In this document: piece after piece, positions 24,476-32,793 of the stretch | How the letters are laid out: each line of letters opens with the position of its first letter | Position numbering within the stretch: the stretch's first letter is position 1 | Made by a program: the position numbers and the translations under genes | The notes under the pieces: generated by a model | Databases searched by the model: none | What the model was told of the DNA's origin: nothing | The model's input: only the letters and a program-made list of their open reading frames with translations | DNA from: Candidatus Pacearchaeota archaeon | Lineage (GTDB): Archaea; Nanoarchaeota; Nanoarchaeia; Pacearchaeales; GW2011-AR1 | Assembly (NCBI GenBank): GCA_023228245.1 | Contig: JALOBN010000001.1 | Location: forward strand, 158,013 to 209,109 | Length of the DNA stretch: 51,097 nucleotides | Direction: 5' to 3'

Positions 24476-25032
24476 CTAAGAAGGTTCTGAACCGAAAAGG
24501 CAAGTACCTAAGTCTCATCCTTCGACATGAGCCGGACCAAGCCGGGATCACTCTCGACAGCGGCGGCTGGACTGACGTGGGGGCTCTGCTCCTTGCAATC
24601 AAGTTGTCATTGCCTGAGCTGGAGGAGATTGTTGCGGCGGACGAGAAGGGGCGCTTTGAATTCAGCGATGACCGAACTAAGCTTCGAGCAAGCCAAGGAC
24701 ATTCGGTAGAGGTTGATCTCGGGTATGAGATCAAGATTCCTCCACAGTATTTGTATCACGGGACATCTCGAAACAACTTTGCCGGCATCCGAGATAATGG
24801 CCTGATGAAGATGGACAGACATGATGTCCACATGTTCGATAGTCATCAGCAAGCTCTTGAAGTGGCAACTAAGCGCAGACCAAATCCTGCTGTCTTAAAA
24901 ATCGCGGCACAAGAAATGGCAACGAATGGTTACCAGTTCAAGTTGTCAACCAATAACGTTTGGCTGACTGAGATAGTTCCGCCAAGGTACCTGTGGGTAG
25001 ATGAGAGTCTTTTGGTCAGTATTGACATCTGA
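24469..25032 (+). CDS. kptA: RNA 2'-phosphotransferase, KptA/Tpt1 family
   Basis: 187 residues from ATG 24469 (GAGG upstream). The KptA pattern is clear: 'GKYLSLILRHEPDQAG' with Arg-His, 'LDSGGW', 'RASQGHS', 'LYHGTSRNN' and a closing 'VWLTEIVPPRYL'. Tpt1/KptA moves an internal RNA 2'-phosphate to NAD+, giving ADP-ribose 1''-2'' cyclic phosphate. This finishes splicing or repair by ligases that leave 2'-phosphate; some members also ADP-ribosylate RNA ends. Its company with RtcB, Thg1-like and Ro60-like genes points to RNA repair. Confidence 0.88.
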   Translation: MVTKKVLNRKGKYLSLILRHEPDQAGITLDSGGWTDVGALLLAIKLSLPELEEIVAADEKGRFEFSDDRTKLRASQGHSVEVDLGYEIKIPPQYLYHGTSRNNFAGIRDNGLMKMDRHDVHMFDSHQQALEVATKRRPNPAVLKIAAQEMATNGYQFKLSTNNVWLTEIVPPRYLWVDESLLVSIDI

Positions 25033-25049
25033 GATGCTTCGAGTATCAT
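25022..25049 (+). promoter_or_regulatory. Promoter TTGACA-16-TATCAT
   Basis: TTGACA (25022-25027) and TATCAT (25044-25049), 16 nt apart, at the end of kptA. Transcription should begin about 25056, the A of the next ATG, so the HigA-like gene may be read from a leaderless message. Confidence 0.7.
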
Positions 25050-25055
25050 CGTCCC

Positions 25056-25346
25056 ATGACCCCAAGGGATCGGCCTCCAACGCATCCTGGCGTTCTGATC
25101 CGTGATGCGATTCATGAGCTTGGAATGACTCAGGCAGAGCTAGCTCGGAGGCTCAGGATACCGCTGCAGCGATTGAACACGATTGTGAGGGGCAAGCGCG
25201 GGGTGACCGCCGACACTGCTCTGCGGCTGTCCAAAGTCTTCGGAACCACTCCAGAGCTTTGGCTGAACCTGCAAATGGCGGTGCGGCTTTGGAATGCTCG
25301 GCAAACCGCCCACCTATCCGGACTAAAGCCTCTGCGCTTGACTTAA
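25056..25346 (+). CDS. higA: HigA-type antitoxin without toxin
   Basis: 96 residues. 'RPPTHPGVLIRDAIHELGMTQAELARRL' (only the pattern matters) opens the typical HigA/VapI fold: a Pro-Gly start and an XRE helix-turn-helix, then 'FGTTPELWLNLQ' closing the domain. HigA neutralises HigB and represses its own promoter. No HigB-like gene lies on either side, so this is an orphan that may protect against a host HigB or act as a repressor. G+C-rich relative to neighbours. Confidence 0.88.
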   Translation: MTPRDRPPTHPGVLIRDAIHELGMTQAELARRLRIPLQRLNTIVRGKRGVTADTALRLSKVFGTTPELWLNLQMAVRLWNARQTAHLSGLKPLRLT

Positions 25347-25366
25347 GGCATACTCTATGCCAGAAT
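25338..25366 (+). promoter_or_regulatory. Putative promoter TTGACT-17-CAGAAT
   Basis: TTGACT (25338-25343) and CAGAAT (25361-25366), 17 nt apart, at the end of the HigA-like gene. It would start transcription just before the zinc-ribbon gene at 25379. Confidence 0.5.
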
Positions 25367-25378
25367 CATGAAGGAACT

Positions 25379-25591
25379 ATGCCATCACCCAGTCAAGGAC
25401 AAGGACTGTTGTCTTGTAGTATTTGCGGTCATGAACTTGAATTCAGAGGAAAGAACGGTGCGATTCTAAACACCAAGTGTTCCCATTGCGGAATGTCCTC
25501 TGATTCTTTGGTTGACAACGCTCCGCCGCCACGAACCAAAGAGATCAAGGTATATTACAGAGGCAAGGCTCCAATGAGTGTCCCGCCCTGA
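25379..25591 (+). CDS. Small zinc-ribbon protein
   Basis: 70 residues from ATG 25379 (AAGGA upstream). Two CxxC pairs, 'CSICGHELEF' and 'CSHCGMSS', make a zinc ribbon; the rest is polar with a Pro-rich linker. Possibly binds RNA or DNA. Located between an orphan HigA and the Thg1-like gene. Confidence 0.65.
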   Translation: MPSPSQGQGLLSCSICGHELEFRGKNGAILNTKCSHCGMSSDSLVDNAPPPRTKEIKVYYRGKAPMSVPP

Positions 25592-25615
25592 AGGAACTTG
25601 GAGCCATAGGAAATT

Positions 25616-26401
25616 ATGGCTCGAACACTACAGCAGAGAATGATATCATATGAGGAATCTACCGATACTAGAATAATTAGTAGAATTCCAGTCATAATCA
25701 AAATTGATGGTTTCTCATTTGCGCGAGCAACAAGAAACATACAGAAACCATTTTGTCACAAAACAATGGCAATGCTCAATGGAACAATGCTTTCCCTAGT
25801 CAAGCAAATTGATGGGGCGGTATTTGGTCTACAGTATTCCGATAAGATCATTCTCGTTCTCCGAAATGACCGCAGCGAGAACGAAGATCCATGGTTTGGA
25901 AATGATGTGCAATCTATGTGCTCGGCTTCAGCTTCCAAAGCGACGTACGAGTTCATGAACCAACTATGGGAAATAGATGAGCCTCCGACACTTGAGGGCA
26001 GCATTGCATTCAGGTCAAAGGTATTTGGGATTCCAAGTATCACAGAGGTAATAAACTACATCATCTACCAACAGTACTGCTGTATGCAGTATGCCATCAA
26101 TGAGGCTGTGTACTCAATCTTGGGTAGAAGATCTGTCATTGATGGAATGGATATCGAGGCGCGCAAAAAGATCCTTGACGATGCCGGTGTTTCGTTTGAT
26201 GCTTTCCCAGCATCATTCCGTCACGGGTCTGCAGCCTACGTAACGCCAAAGCTAGTCCACACCTCTCACGGCGAAACAACCCATCACAAATGGATGTTGG
26301 ATTTCAATGTCCCTCTGTTTGTGGATGATAAGGACCGAGAAAGACTTCGAACTATCCTCAAGACTGGCAGCGACATCTTCATACCTGAGCGTGATCTATG
26401 A
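25616..26401 (+). CDS. Thg1-like 3'-5' RNA polymerase
   Basis: 261 residues. The Thg1/TLP core is present: 'VIIKIDGFSFARATR' (first metal-binding Asp and the following motif), 'KPFC', 'GLQYSDKIILVLRND' (second carboxylate region) and a long C-terminal helical part with 'GRRS'. Thg1 adds G-1 to tRNA-His; bacterial Thg1-like proteins add nucleotides to the 5' end of truncated tRNAs using the 3' half as template. In a genome with KptA, RtcB and odd tRNAs it probably repairs 5' ends. Confidence 0.85.
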   Translation: MARTLQQRMISYEESTDTRIISRIPVIIKIDGFSFARATRNIQKPFCHKTMAMLNGTMLSLVKQIDGAVFGLQYSDKIILVLRNDRSENEDPWFGNDVQSMCSASASKATYEFMNQLWEIDEPPTLEGSIAFRSKVFGIPSITEVINYIIYQQYCCMQYAINEAVYSILGRRSVIDGMDIEARKKILDDAGVSFDAFPASFRHGSAAYVTPKLVHTSHGETTHHKWMLDFNVPLFVDDKDRERLRTILKTGSDIFIPERDL

Positions 26402-26733
26402 TTCCAGAAGATCATCTTCAGATACTTATCTCAGTTCTCCAAGAGAATTGTACTGATGGTAAGGTCGTTGATCGCGGAAAACTGTTCTCTAGGTTTGAGG
26501 GCAGAGCCAAGTCTGGAATGGAAATATTCAAGTTCAAGAAGGCACTATCGTTCTTAATTAACAATGGAACGATTACAGGCTACAAGATTAAGATTGGCCG
26601 AAATGGCGGAGTGTATAAAGCAGAACCAATGGAGCGCGTATCAATTACTTGTTCCTCTGGTAAATTCATTGGGGAAGTTTCTAGACAAGAACTGTCACGA
26701 TTAATTTCTGGCCTAAAACAAACCAAGAGGTAA
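26398..26733 (+). CDS. Hypothetical protein, winged-helix-like
   Basis: 111 residues, overlapping the Thg1-like gene by ATGA. The segment 'FKFKKALSFLINNGTITGYKIKIGRNGGVYKAEP' (key part) looks like a recognition helix and wing. Tentatively a small DNA- or RNA-binding protein. Confidence 0.5.
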   Translation: MIPEDHLQILISVLQENCTDGKVVDRGKLFSRFEGRAKSGMEIFKFKKALSFLINNGTITGYKIKIGRNGGVYKAEPMERVSITCSSGKFIGEVSRQELSRLISGLKQTKR

Positions 26734-26734
26734 T

Positions 26735-27250
26735 ATGGAAACCACACTACTCATTGATCCAGAAGCGAAGACTAGAATTGCACTCATCAAAGTACCAAGG
26801 GATGCCGCCGGCAAACCGTTCTTCATCGGCAAGCTGCAATTCCCGGGGACCATGGAATTCGAGCAAGGCGTATCATTCATGGTGTTCGTTGCCGAGGAGG
26901 GCGTCGAGGAGTTGCAAATAGCTCCAATCGACCCAGCTAGACGCAACAAGACGAGTAGAGACGGGAGATGTGCATCACTCCTAAACAACGCCCGGTTCTC
27001 TATCGACCTGCATCCCATGATCGATCAGCACGGCTCTACCTATTACGTTGGCGAAGCAATCGGTCTTTCAAAGATGGATCTCCGCCCCGGCATCTTCTTC
27101 ACCATCTTCACTTCGATTTCTGGTCAAGAGCAAATTCAAATCTCAAGACTTCAAGTCAAAGTTCGCCCGAGATACGACGACACTGCACCGCGCAGCAGTC
27201 CACGCGCCACCAATACCTTCGACCCAAAACGCTTTAGCGAAACAGGATAA
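26735..27250 (+). CDS. Hypothetical beta-rich protein
   Basis: 171 residues starting 1 base after the previous stop. Largely beta-strand pattern ('SFMVFVAEEGVEELQIAPID', 'GIFFTIFTSIS') with a disordered polar tail. No family recognised. Confidence 0.58.
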   Translation: METTLLIDPEAKTRIALIKVPRDAAGKPFFIGKLQFPGTMEFEQGVSFMVFVAEEGVEELQIAPIDPARRNKTSRDGRCASLLNNARFSIDLHPMIDQHGSTYYVGEAIGLSKMDLRPGIFFTIFTSISGQEQIQISRLQVKVRPRYDDTAPRSSPRATNTFDPKRFSETG

Positions 27251-27296
27251 TCGGTCGAGAGCCCTAGATGAGCGGGCATGGTTAGCTGAGGCAACC

Positions 27297-27545
27297 ATGC
27301 GCACATACCTAATTGCGATATCACTATTAACTGCATGCGGAACTACGCCAGCTAAATCTCCAGAGCAGATTGTAGACGCAACAGAAATCAGGCAGTCAAC
27401 ATTTGATTCCGAAAACACACCACCTGAAAAGGTAGATGATGACGATGACATGGAACCTTTTCAAGATCATTTAATCCAAACTACCTTTGCGAATGGCCTG
27501 CTCCAAGAACATATCGATAGAGCAATAGAAATGTTGTTGAAATGA
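27297..27545 (+). CDS. Small lipoprotein
   Basis: 82 residues from ATG 27297. Signal peptide 'MRTYLIAISLLTAC' ends in the lipobox LLTAC, so the mature protein would be lipidated at Cys14. The rest is acidic (DDDDDME) and helical. Could alter the envelope or act in superinfection exclusion; unproven. Confidence 0.7.
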   Translation: MRTYLIAISLLTACGTTPAKSPEQIVDATEIRQSTFDSENTPPEKVDDDDDMEPFQDHLIQTTFANGLLQEHIDRAIEMLLK

Positions 27546-27748
27546 AACTACTCGACATCCCGCAAGACTCAAAGATCAAGTGTCAATGTTCTGACGGTTC
27601 AAAGTACTTGATCTTTCGCCACATCGATGGTATGTATAGCTTCTGCGTCACCGAGAAGGGTGGGGTGGCGCATCTATACTGTATGACCGAATTGTCCGAA
27701 CTGCCGGACGGTTCTTATAAGCTCGAAGAGGACCCGCTCGCGGGATAG
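27542..27748 (+). CDS. Hypothetical protein
   Basis: 68 residues, overlapping the lipoprotein gene by ATGA and ending 3 bases before rtcB. Compact beta-type sequence with three Cys. No family recognised; close coupling with rtcB suggests shared expression. Confidence 0.58.
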   Translation: MKLLDIPQDSKIKCQCSDGSKYLIFRHIDGMYSFCVTEKGGVAHLYCMTELSELPDGSYKLEEDPLAG

Positions 27749-27751
27749 AAT

Positions 27752-30010
27752 ATGGCCAACGATTACTCAGCAATGAACGTGTATCGCCACGACAACGTGA
27801 ACCTCATCACGGGCGCGAAGTCTCAGGTGAAGGCCTGGACCGTTGGCGTTCCCGTGGAAGATGGTGCGCTGAAGCAACTCTACAACGTTGCCAACATGCC
27901 GTTCATTTTCAAGCACGTTGCCGCAATGCCGGACGTCCACGTGGGCGAGGGCGCAACCATCGGCTCAGTCATTCCAACCACCACGGCGATCATGCCGGCG
28001 GCTGTTGGGGTAGATATTGGGTGCGTAGATGCAGATACCGAGTTCCTTACTCTAAATGGGTGGAAGAGAATTGCAGACTATCAAGATGGAGATTCTGTTC
28101 TGGTATTCACACCAGGATGTGATCCGTATCGTAGGCTGAATTGTGAAAGTGCATTTTTCGAAACTCCAAAGTATATCAAACTTGAATGTGATGAATTTTG
28201 GAAAATCAAAACCAAATATGGAGTAAACCAAGTACTCTCCGATGAACACCGGGTACTATACTACAAGTACACGCGAGCATATGATTTTGTGCAGGATGAC
28301 GTAATGTCTGCTAAAGATCTTGCAGAAAAGCACAATTCATTAAAGCTTGGGTTTCGCGGCAGGTTTTTGACCACATTTAATTTGGTTAGAAACACATCTG
28401 TCAAAATGTCAGATTCGCAAATCAGGGTTATGATCATGGTTTGCGCCGACGGATCTTTCGGATCTTCTGGCCAAGATAGCTCTTTGTGTTATCTTCGCCT
28501 GAAAAAGATTAGGAAGATTGAAAGAGCACAACTTCTATTAAAAGATGCGTGTATTGATTTTAAGTTGTCTATTTCCTCTGTAGATGATGTAACTACTATT
28601 TCCTTCTACGCTCCAGAAAAATTCAAAAGTCTTGAGAATTTTTGGCAAGCATCTCCAGATCAATTGAGAGTAATTTGTGACGAGGTTTTCCATTGGGACG
28701 GAAACTTCAATGATAGTGTGTACTTTACTCGTGACAAAGCCTCGGCTGATTTTATGTCATATGCATTTGCTGCATGCGGTAAGCGCTCTGTAATGAGAGA
28801 AGATACAGATGCTAGCGATGGTAAGATTGACTATAGAGTATTTGCTCACACAAATACAAAAGTTGGTATTGCAGCAACTCCAGAGAAGAATGATTTTGAA
28901 CGTGTAAAATCACCAGATGGATTAAAATATTGCTTCACAACCAGTACTGGTTATTGGGTAATGCGTCGTGGTGGAGTAATCGCTATCACAGGTAATTGTG
29001 GAATGATGGCTGTGCAGACCACGCTGAAGGGCTCTCATCTGCCACAATCCAAAGGTTTGCAGAGCTTGTCTGCGATTCGAGCCGAGATTGAAGCTGCAGT
29101 TCCGCATGGCCGTACTGATAATGGCGGTCTTCGTGACGTTGGTTCGTGGCGCGGAGAAGTCCCAACTATCGTAGAGATTGCTTGGATGGCTTTAGAACCT
29201 GGCTACAAGAAGATCATTGCCAAGCATTCAAAGCTGCAAACGCGCCAACCTCCGGAGAACCAATTGGGAACTTTAGGAACTGGCAACCACTTCATCGAGC
29301 TATGCTTGGATGAGGATGATAGCGTTTGGGTGATGTTGCACTCGGGAAGCCGTGGTGTTGGCAACCGCATTGGTTCCTACTTCATTGATCTTGCAAAGCG
29401 TGAGGCGGAGAAGTGGTTCTTCAATGATAGTTTGCCGGATATTCACCTTGCGTTTTTACCAGAAGATAGTTTGTATTTTGATGACTTCATTCAGGCAACT
29501 CAATGGGCTCAGCAATTCGCGGCCACAAACCGCGAGTTGATGATGCGTACCGTGCTCAAGACTTTGAAGGGATGCAAAGGCATTCCGAAGTTTGAGGTTA
29601 CGGACATCGAAGTCAACTGCCATCACAACTATGTCGAAAAGGAATTCCATTTCGGCAAGAAAGTCTGGGTTACTCGCAAGGGCGCTATTCGCGCTCAAAT
29701 GGGCGAGCTTGGAATCATCCCAGGTTCGATGGGAGCTAAGAGCTTCATTGTGCGCGGCCTTGGAAACCGAGAAAGCTTTTGCTCGGCATCTCACGGTGCA
29801 GGTCGAAAGATGAGCCGCACTGAAGCTCGCAACACGTTCACTCTGAAGGATCACCGAGCAGCAGTTGAAGGTGTGGAATGCCGCATTGATGCTGATGTGA
29901 TTGATGAAACTCCAGGGGCTTACAAGGACATTGATGCTGTCATGGAAGCACAGAAAGACCTTGTGGCCATCGAGCATACGCTCAAGCAAGTTCTGTGTAT
30001 CAAGGGATAG
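27752..30010 (+). CDS. rtcB: RNA-splicing ligase RtcB, split by an intein
   Basis: 752 residues before splicing, 427 after. The N-extein holds 'MPDVHVGEGATIGSVIP' and 'AAVGVDIG'; the C-extein starts with the metal-binding Cys of 'CGMMAV' and has 'LGTLGTGNHFIELC' and 'SASHGAGRKMSR', whose His is guanylylated. RtcB joins 2',3'-cyclic-phosphate or 3'-phosphate ends to 5'-OH ends using GTP and Mn2+, repairing broken tRNAs or joining exons. All ligase motifs look intact once the intein is removed. In bacteria rtcB is often beside a Ro60 gene, as found 4 kb downstream here. Confidence 0.93.
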   Translation: MANDYSAMNVYRHDNVNLITGAKSQVKAWTVGVPVEDGALKQLYNVANMPFIFKHVAAMPDVHVGEGATIGSVIPTTTAIMPAAVGVDIGCVDADTEFLTLNGWKRIADYQDGDSVLVFTPGCDPYRRLNCESAFFETPKYIKLECDEFWKIKTKYGVNQVLSDEHRVLYYKYTRAYDFVQDDVMSAKDLAEKHNSLKLGFRGRFLTTFNLVRNTSVKMSDSQIRVMIMVCADGSFGSSGQDSSLCYLRLKKIRKIERAQLLLKDACIDFKLSISSVDDVTTISFYAPEKFKSLENFWQASPDQLRVICDEVFHWDGNFNDSVYFTRDKASADFMSYAFAACGKRSVMREDTDASDGKIDYRVFAHTNTKVGIAATPEKNDFERVKSPDGLKYCFTTSTGYWVMRRGGVIAITGNCGMMAVQTTLKGSHLPQSKGLQSLSAIRAEIEAAVPHGRTDNGGLRDVGSWRGEVPTIVEIAWMALEPGYKKIIAKHSKLQTRQPPENQLGTLGTGNHFIELCLDEDDSVWVMLHSGSRGVGNRIGSYFIDLAKREAEKWFFNDSLPDIHLAFLPEDSLYFDDFIQATQWAQQFAATNRELMMRTVLKTLKGCKGIPKFEVTDIEVNCHHNYVEKEFHFGKKVWVTRKGAIRAQMGELGIIPGSMGAKSFIVRGLGNRESFCSASHGAGRKMSRTEARNTFTLKDHRAAVEGVECRIDADVIDETPGAYKDIDAVMEAQKDLVAIEHTLKQVLCIKG
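28022..28996 (+). mobile_element. Intein with LAGLIDADG endonuclease, in RtcB
   Basis: 325 residues, from Cys91 ('CVDADTEFLTLNGW') to Asn415, next residue Cys416. It sits in the conserved GVDIG|CGM motif of the active site, a typical intein site. Splicing block B is 'VLSDEHRVLYY'; block G ends 'VIAITGN' + Cys, where the usual penultimate His is Gly. Two endonuclease motifs ('IMVCADGSF' and 'EVFHWDGNF') mark a DOD-type homing enzyme. A+T richer than the exteins, showing recent gain. Confidence 0.92.
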
Positions 30011-30334
30011 ATGGCATACTGTGATTTCTGCCAATGCTCAATGTGCCAAACTGGATGTGGCGAGGTCATCGCTTATCATGGTGATGACCCGCCAACCAGA
30101 ATAATTGGAGAGTTAGAACTCCATCATACCCAATGTGAAGACGGTAGATGGATTTGTGACACTTGCTATTACTACGAGTGCTGCGTAGATGCCGGTCACG
30201 ATCCTTGTAGCGGACTTTGTGGAGAGAAGAAGTGCGAGCATAGGCCAAAATTAGTCAATAATGAGTGGACGTTTTGGACATATCATTTAGGAGTACATCA
30301 TGGAGAACACCCTTATGTTGAACCAGAAAAATGA
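30011..30334 (+). CDS. Cys-rich probable zinc-binding protein
   Basis: 107 residues, ATG directly after the rtcB stop. At least thirteen Cys, arranged as CxxCxxC ('CDFCQCSMC') and several CxxC ('CDTC', 'CEDG'), plus many His. Probably binds two or more zinc ions. No family recognised; overlaps the next gene. Confidence 0.6.
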   Translation: MAYCDFCQCSMCQTGCGEVIAYHGDDPPTRIIGELELHHTQCEDGRWICDTCYYYECCVDAGHDPCSGLCGEKKCEHRPKLVNNEWTFWTYHLGVHHGEHPYVEPEK

Positions 30335-30563
30335 AACGAATACGGTTGAGCGCGGAGATATCGTTCAGCTGCGTTCGGGCGGTCCTCACATGACGGTAAC
30401 ATCTGTGGCAACCAATCGCGTAATCGGATGCTTGTGGTTCGATGAAAATAACCGCATTTGCCGAGATGGATTCTCTGCAGATTTTCTCTTCATTGTGGAT
30501 AAGCCTTCATTGCGATACAAGGCACGTGATCAATCTGATGTGTCCTGTGGCGGAGTGGTGTAG
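30300..30563 (+). CDS. YodC-like (DUF2158) protein
   Basis: 87 residues. 'GDIVQLRSGGPHMTVTSV' and 'VIGCLWFD' match the small YodC/DUF2158 family, about 60 residues of beta barrel, with a C-terminal extension here. Function of the family is unknown. Overlaps both neighbours. Confidence 0.75.
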   Translation: MENTLMLNQKNETNTVERGDIVQLRSGGPHMTVTSVATNRVIGCLWFDENNRICRDGFSADFLFIVDKPSLRYKARDQSDVSCGGVV

Positions 30564-31057
30564 TGGAAGACGTTCTCTGTAATATGTGCGGGCAATCCTG
30601 CACTCTCGAACCTGGGCCGATTGGCGGTGGCCCTTGTGGTTTGATTGAGGCAGAGGTTCGTGGAGGTTACAATTCCACTCCTGGTAATGGATCTGGAGCG
30701 CTTGATGATTGCGTCACGTACAAGTTCTCTCTGTGCGAGTTCTGCTTGGATTGGTTGTTCTGGACATTTGTGATTCCGGTTGAGTTAAAGGATGGAGAAT
30801 CTCCTCCTATGACTTGGAAACCGGCAATGCAAAGAGTGAGTGAGGATAAGTGGAGACAGCAGAAAGAAAGGTTCCATGCAGCTTTTCGTCTTCACGCGGG
30901 CAATCGAAGGGTCTATTCGAACAACAAGTATGACCTTCGTGGTAACGTCATCAAAGACTGGGCAGAGTATCGCCGCACACATGATCTTGATGGCAACCCA
31001 ATGGACGCTGATGGCAATCTCATAGTTGAAAAAGATCCTGGGCCCGTTTTGATCTAG
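30563..31057 (+). CDS. Hypothetical Cys-rich protein
   Basis: 164 residues from GTG 30563, overlapping the previous stop. CxxC pairs ('CNMCGQSC', 'CEFCLDWLFW') suggest a zinc site; the second half is polar with 'LDGNPMDADGNL' repeats of loop-like Asp/Gly/Asn sequence. Overlaps by 4 bases the convergent MazG-like gene. Confidence 0.58.
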   Translation: MEDVLCNMCGQSCTLEPGPIGGGPCGLIEAEVRGGYNSTPGNGSGALDDCVTYKFSLCEFCLDWLFWTFVIPVELKDGESPPMTWKPAMQRVSEDKWRQQKERFHAAFRLHAGNRRVYSNNKYDLRGNVIKDWAEYRRTHDLDGNPMDADGNLIVEKDPGPVLI

Positions 31058-31326
31058 CCTACAAGCTCGGATCGTTTCTTGGCGATGGCTTGCGTCAACG
31101 CGGCGGCGGAGTTGACTTGCAGCCCCTTCTTGTCTTCGAGGTGGGCACAGAGCGCACAGAGCCCGAACAGGATGTCGCCCAAGGCTTCGTTGTATTCGGC
31201 TATTGAGTCGGAGTCCGATAGGTTGTCCACGCCGGCCCGGATCTCCTTGAGGATTTCCTTTCGGCCGAGGTCGGTGAAGCTCTTAGCTACGCTTTCCGCT
31301 TGGTTCCAGATGGTTTCAAAATGCAT
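31054..31326 (-). CDS. MazG-like nucleotide pyrophosphohydrolase
   Basis: 90 residues on the minus strand, the only minus gene here apart from HNH nucleases. 'KEILKEIRAG' followed by 'EYNEALGDILFGLCALCAHLE' fits the all-alpha NTP pyrophosphohydrolase pattern (ExxE...ExxD), then 'AIAKKRSEL'. MazG-type enzymes hydrolyse NTPs or lower ppGpp; phages use them to handle starvation signals or modified nucleotides. G+C-rich against its surroundings. Confidence 0.6.
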   Translation of the reverse strand: MHFETIWNQAESVAKSFTDLGRKEILKEIRAGVDNLSDSDSIAEYNEALGDILFGLCALCAHLEDKKGLQVNSAAALTQAIAKKRSELVG

Positions 31327-31378
31327 GTAGGCCTATATATCCAATGACCGGCCATTCGTTCGCCGCGCTAAATAACGA

Positions 31379-31407
31379 TTGACTAATTGCATCTCTGGTA
31401 TTAACAT
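31379..31407 (+). promoter_or_regulatory. Promoter TTGACT-17-TAACAT
   Basis: TTGACT (31379-31384) and TAACAT (31402-31407) with 17 nt between. Transcription would start about 31414, two bases before ATG 31416, so the message may be leaderless. Confidence 0.65.
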
Positions 31408-31415
31408 CAGATCTA

Positions 31416-32036
31416 ATGGCGAACATGAAATACCTACTCATCTCTCTTGTCTTGCTGGTATCGAGCACATGCCTCGCTGAATCGTTCGATGCATACCTCA
31501 GAGACACGCAAGCTCAAGCAAAGTTCGGTGGGGTCAAATACGCTCCGGCCAAACCGGTCAAGTACGCTCCGGCAAAACCAAAGGCGAAGCCGGCACCAAC
31601 ACCAGCTTCTGAGACGACCACGAATGTGCTAGATTGTGGTGTTACGATTGAGGTAGGATCTCTCAAGCACTACCGTGCGCTGAATCAGTTGTGCTCTGAT
31701 GTGGTTGTAAAATACCGCACGAGTTTTCCTGAATATTCGATTCCAGCAAAGGTGAATATTCCGGTTTCTTTCCTCCCAAGTTCAGTCTTGGTCGAGCACT
31801 TCGGAGGTAGCGTAGAGGGAAAGAGTGGTAAGGTGGTGAAGCTAGATGGCTTTACCGATATTGATTACTCCGGAAATCCTAAGCACTTCTACGTTCTATC
31901 AAATTGGAACTCGCTCTTCTACTTCAAAACAGTCTTTGCTCATGAGTTGTTTCATGTGTTGAATGCCCTGAGCCATCATGAAGATTCGGAAAAGGGTGCT
32001 GCGGCGTTCACAACAAGTCTTGGATTAGGCGTCTGA
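31416..32036 (+). CDS. Secreted HExxH protein, possible metalloprotease
   Basis: 206 residues. A signal peptide (about residues 1-22, 'MKYLLISLVLLVSSTCLAE') is followed by a repeated 'KYAPAKP' linker and a globular domain with 'FAHELFHVLN', a HExxH zinc-protease motif near residue 175. The third zinc ligand is not obvious, though 'SHHEDSEKG' follows. It would act in the periplasm or envelope. Start may be ATG 31416 (leaderless) or ATG 31425. Confidence 0.7.
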   Translation: MANMKYLLISLVLLVSSTCLAESFDAYLRDTQAQAKFGGVKYAPAKPVKYAPAKPKAKPAPTPASETTTNVLDCGVTIEVGSLKHYRALNQLCSDVVVKYRTSFPEYSIPAKVNIPVSFLPSSVLVEHFGGSVEGKSGKVVKLDGFTDIDYSGNPKHFYVLSNWNSLFYFKTVFAHELFHVLNALSHHEDSEKGAAAFTTSLGLGV

Positions 32037-32171
32037 TATTTGAGCCAATGACATCGCATGTACGGTACCCCGAGGGCTGCGGAGTATGTGCTTGTGCAGA
32101 AGTACCCATGAACTACAAGTCAAGAGATGTTGTGAAAACGAATTAGACGTTTGATATTCGAGGAGAAATAT

Positions 32172-32597
32172 ATGTCGTATAAGTATCTTCTAGCTGACGT
32201 TATTTGTCGTACATTCAATAGGGTGTGTGGGAAGTGGCAGTCGAAGAAGGACTCGCCCAAGATGTATGTGGTTGGGTTTTCAATTCCGGTTGATTATGAC
32301 CATGAGGACGGGTACCGGCACGTGGATATTGGGTTGTACGCTGAGTTCAACTACGTGAGTGTATATGCTCGGGAACGGTGGGATGTCATCGCACTAGAGG
32401 ATCTTGAAGAGGACGAATGCTTGAAGCCTGGGAAGGATTATGTAAAGGGGGATTCGGGTTGGGAGCTGATTGGATCCCACGACTCGGAGTGGCGGGAGAT
32501 GGTGGAAAATTTCCTGTATCTATGGCCGGTCAGAACGTTTGATTCGCATGGGGATGATATCTATGAGTTGATTGATGCTCCCGAGAGTTCGGTGTAA
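32172..32597 (+). CDS. Hypothetical protein
   Basis: 141 residues from ATG 32172, preceded by a strong GAGGAG. Unusual preference for G at third positions compared with neighbours. 'EDGYRHVDIGLYAEFNYVSVYARERWD' type beta strands; no family recognised. Confidence 0.6.
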   Translation: MSYKYLLADVICRTFNRVCGKWQSKKDSPKMYVVGFSIPVDYDHEDGYRHVDIGLYAEFNYVSVYARERWDVIALEDLEEDECLKPGKDYVKGDSGWELIGSHDSEWREMVENFLYLWPVRTFDSHGDDIYELIDAPESSV

Positions 32598-32793
32598 AAT
32601 TGACAGCCGCGAGTGGAAAAGGTTCCGGCTACACAATCCTGGAGATGTCTTTGTTGGAAGTGTGGCTACTCATGATGATGGATATGGACATCATCAATCG
32701 ATCATTCTTGATCTTCCAAATGCAATTTCGGCATTGGCAATCGCTCATCACTCTTGGCGTCCCGCTGTGATAATTGTTCCTACATATGGATAA
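32598..32793 (+). pseudogene. Partial copy of the following gene
   Basis: The frame covers 'GDVFVGSVATHDDG' to 'ILDLPNAISALAI', nearly identical to part of the protein at 32797-33336, then diverges and stops. It lacks the N-terminal 80 residues of that protein and has no convincing start (only a TTG within the preceding gene). Likely a leftover of tandem duplication. Confidence 0.6.

Noticed and set aside
31079..31330. Plus-strand frame opposite the MazG-like gene
   Set aside because: The minus-strand product shows a family pattern; the plus-strand one does not and lacks a start signal.
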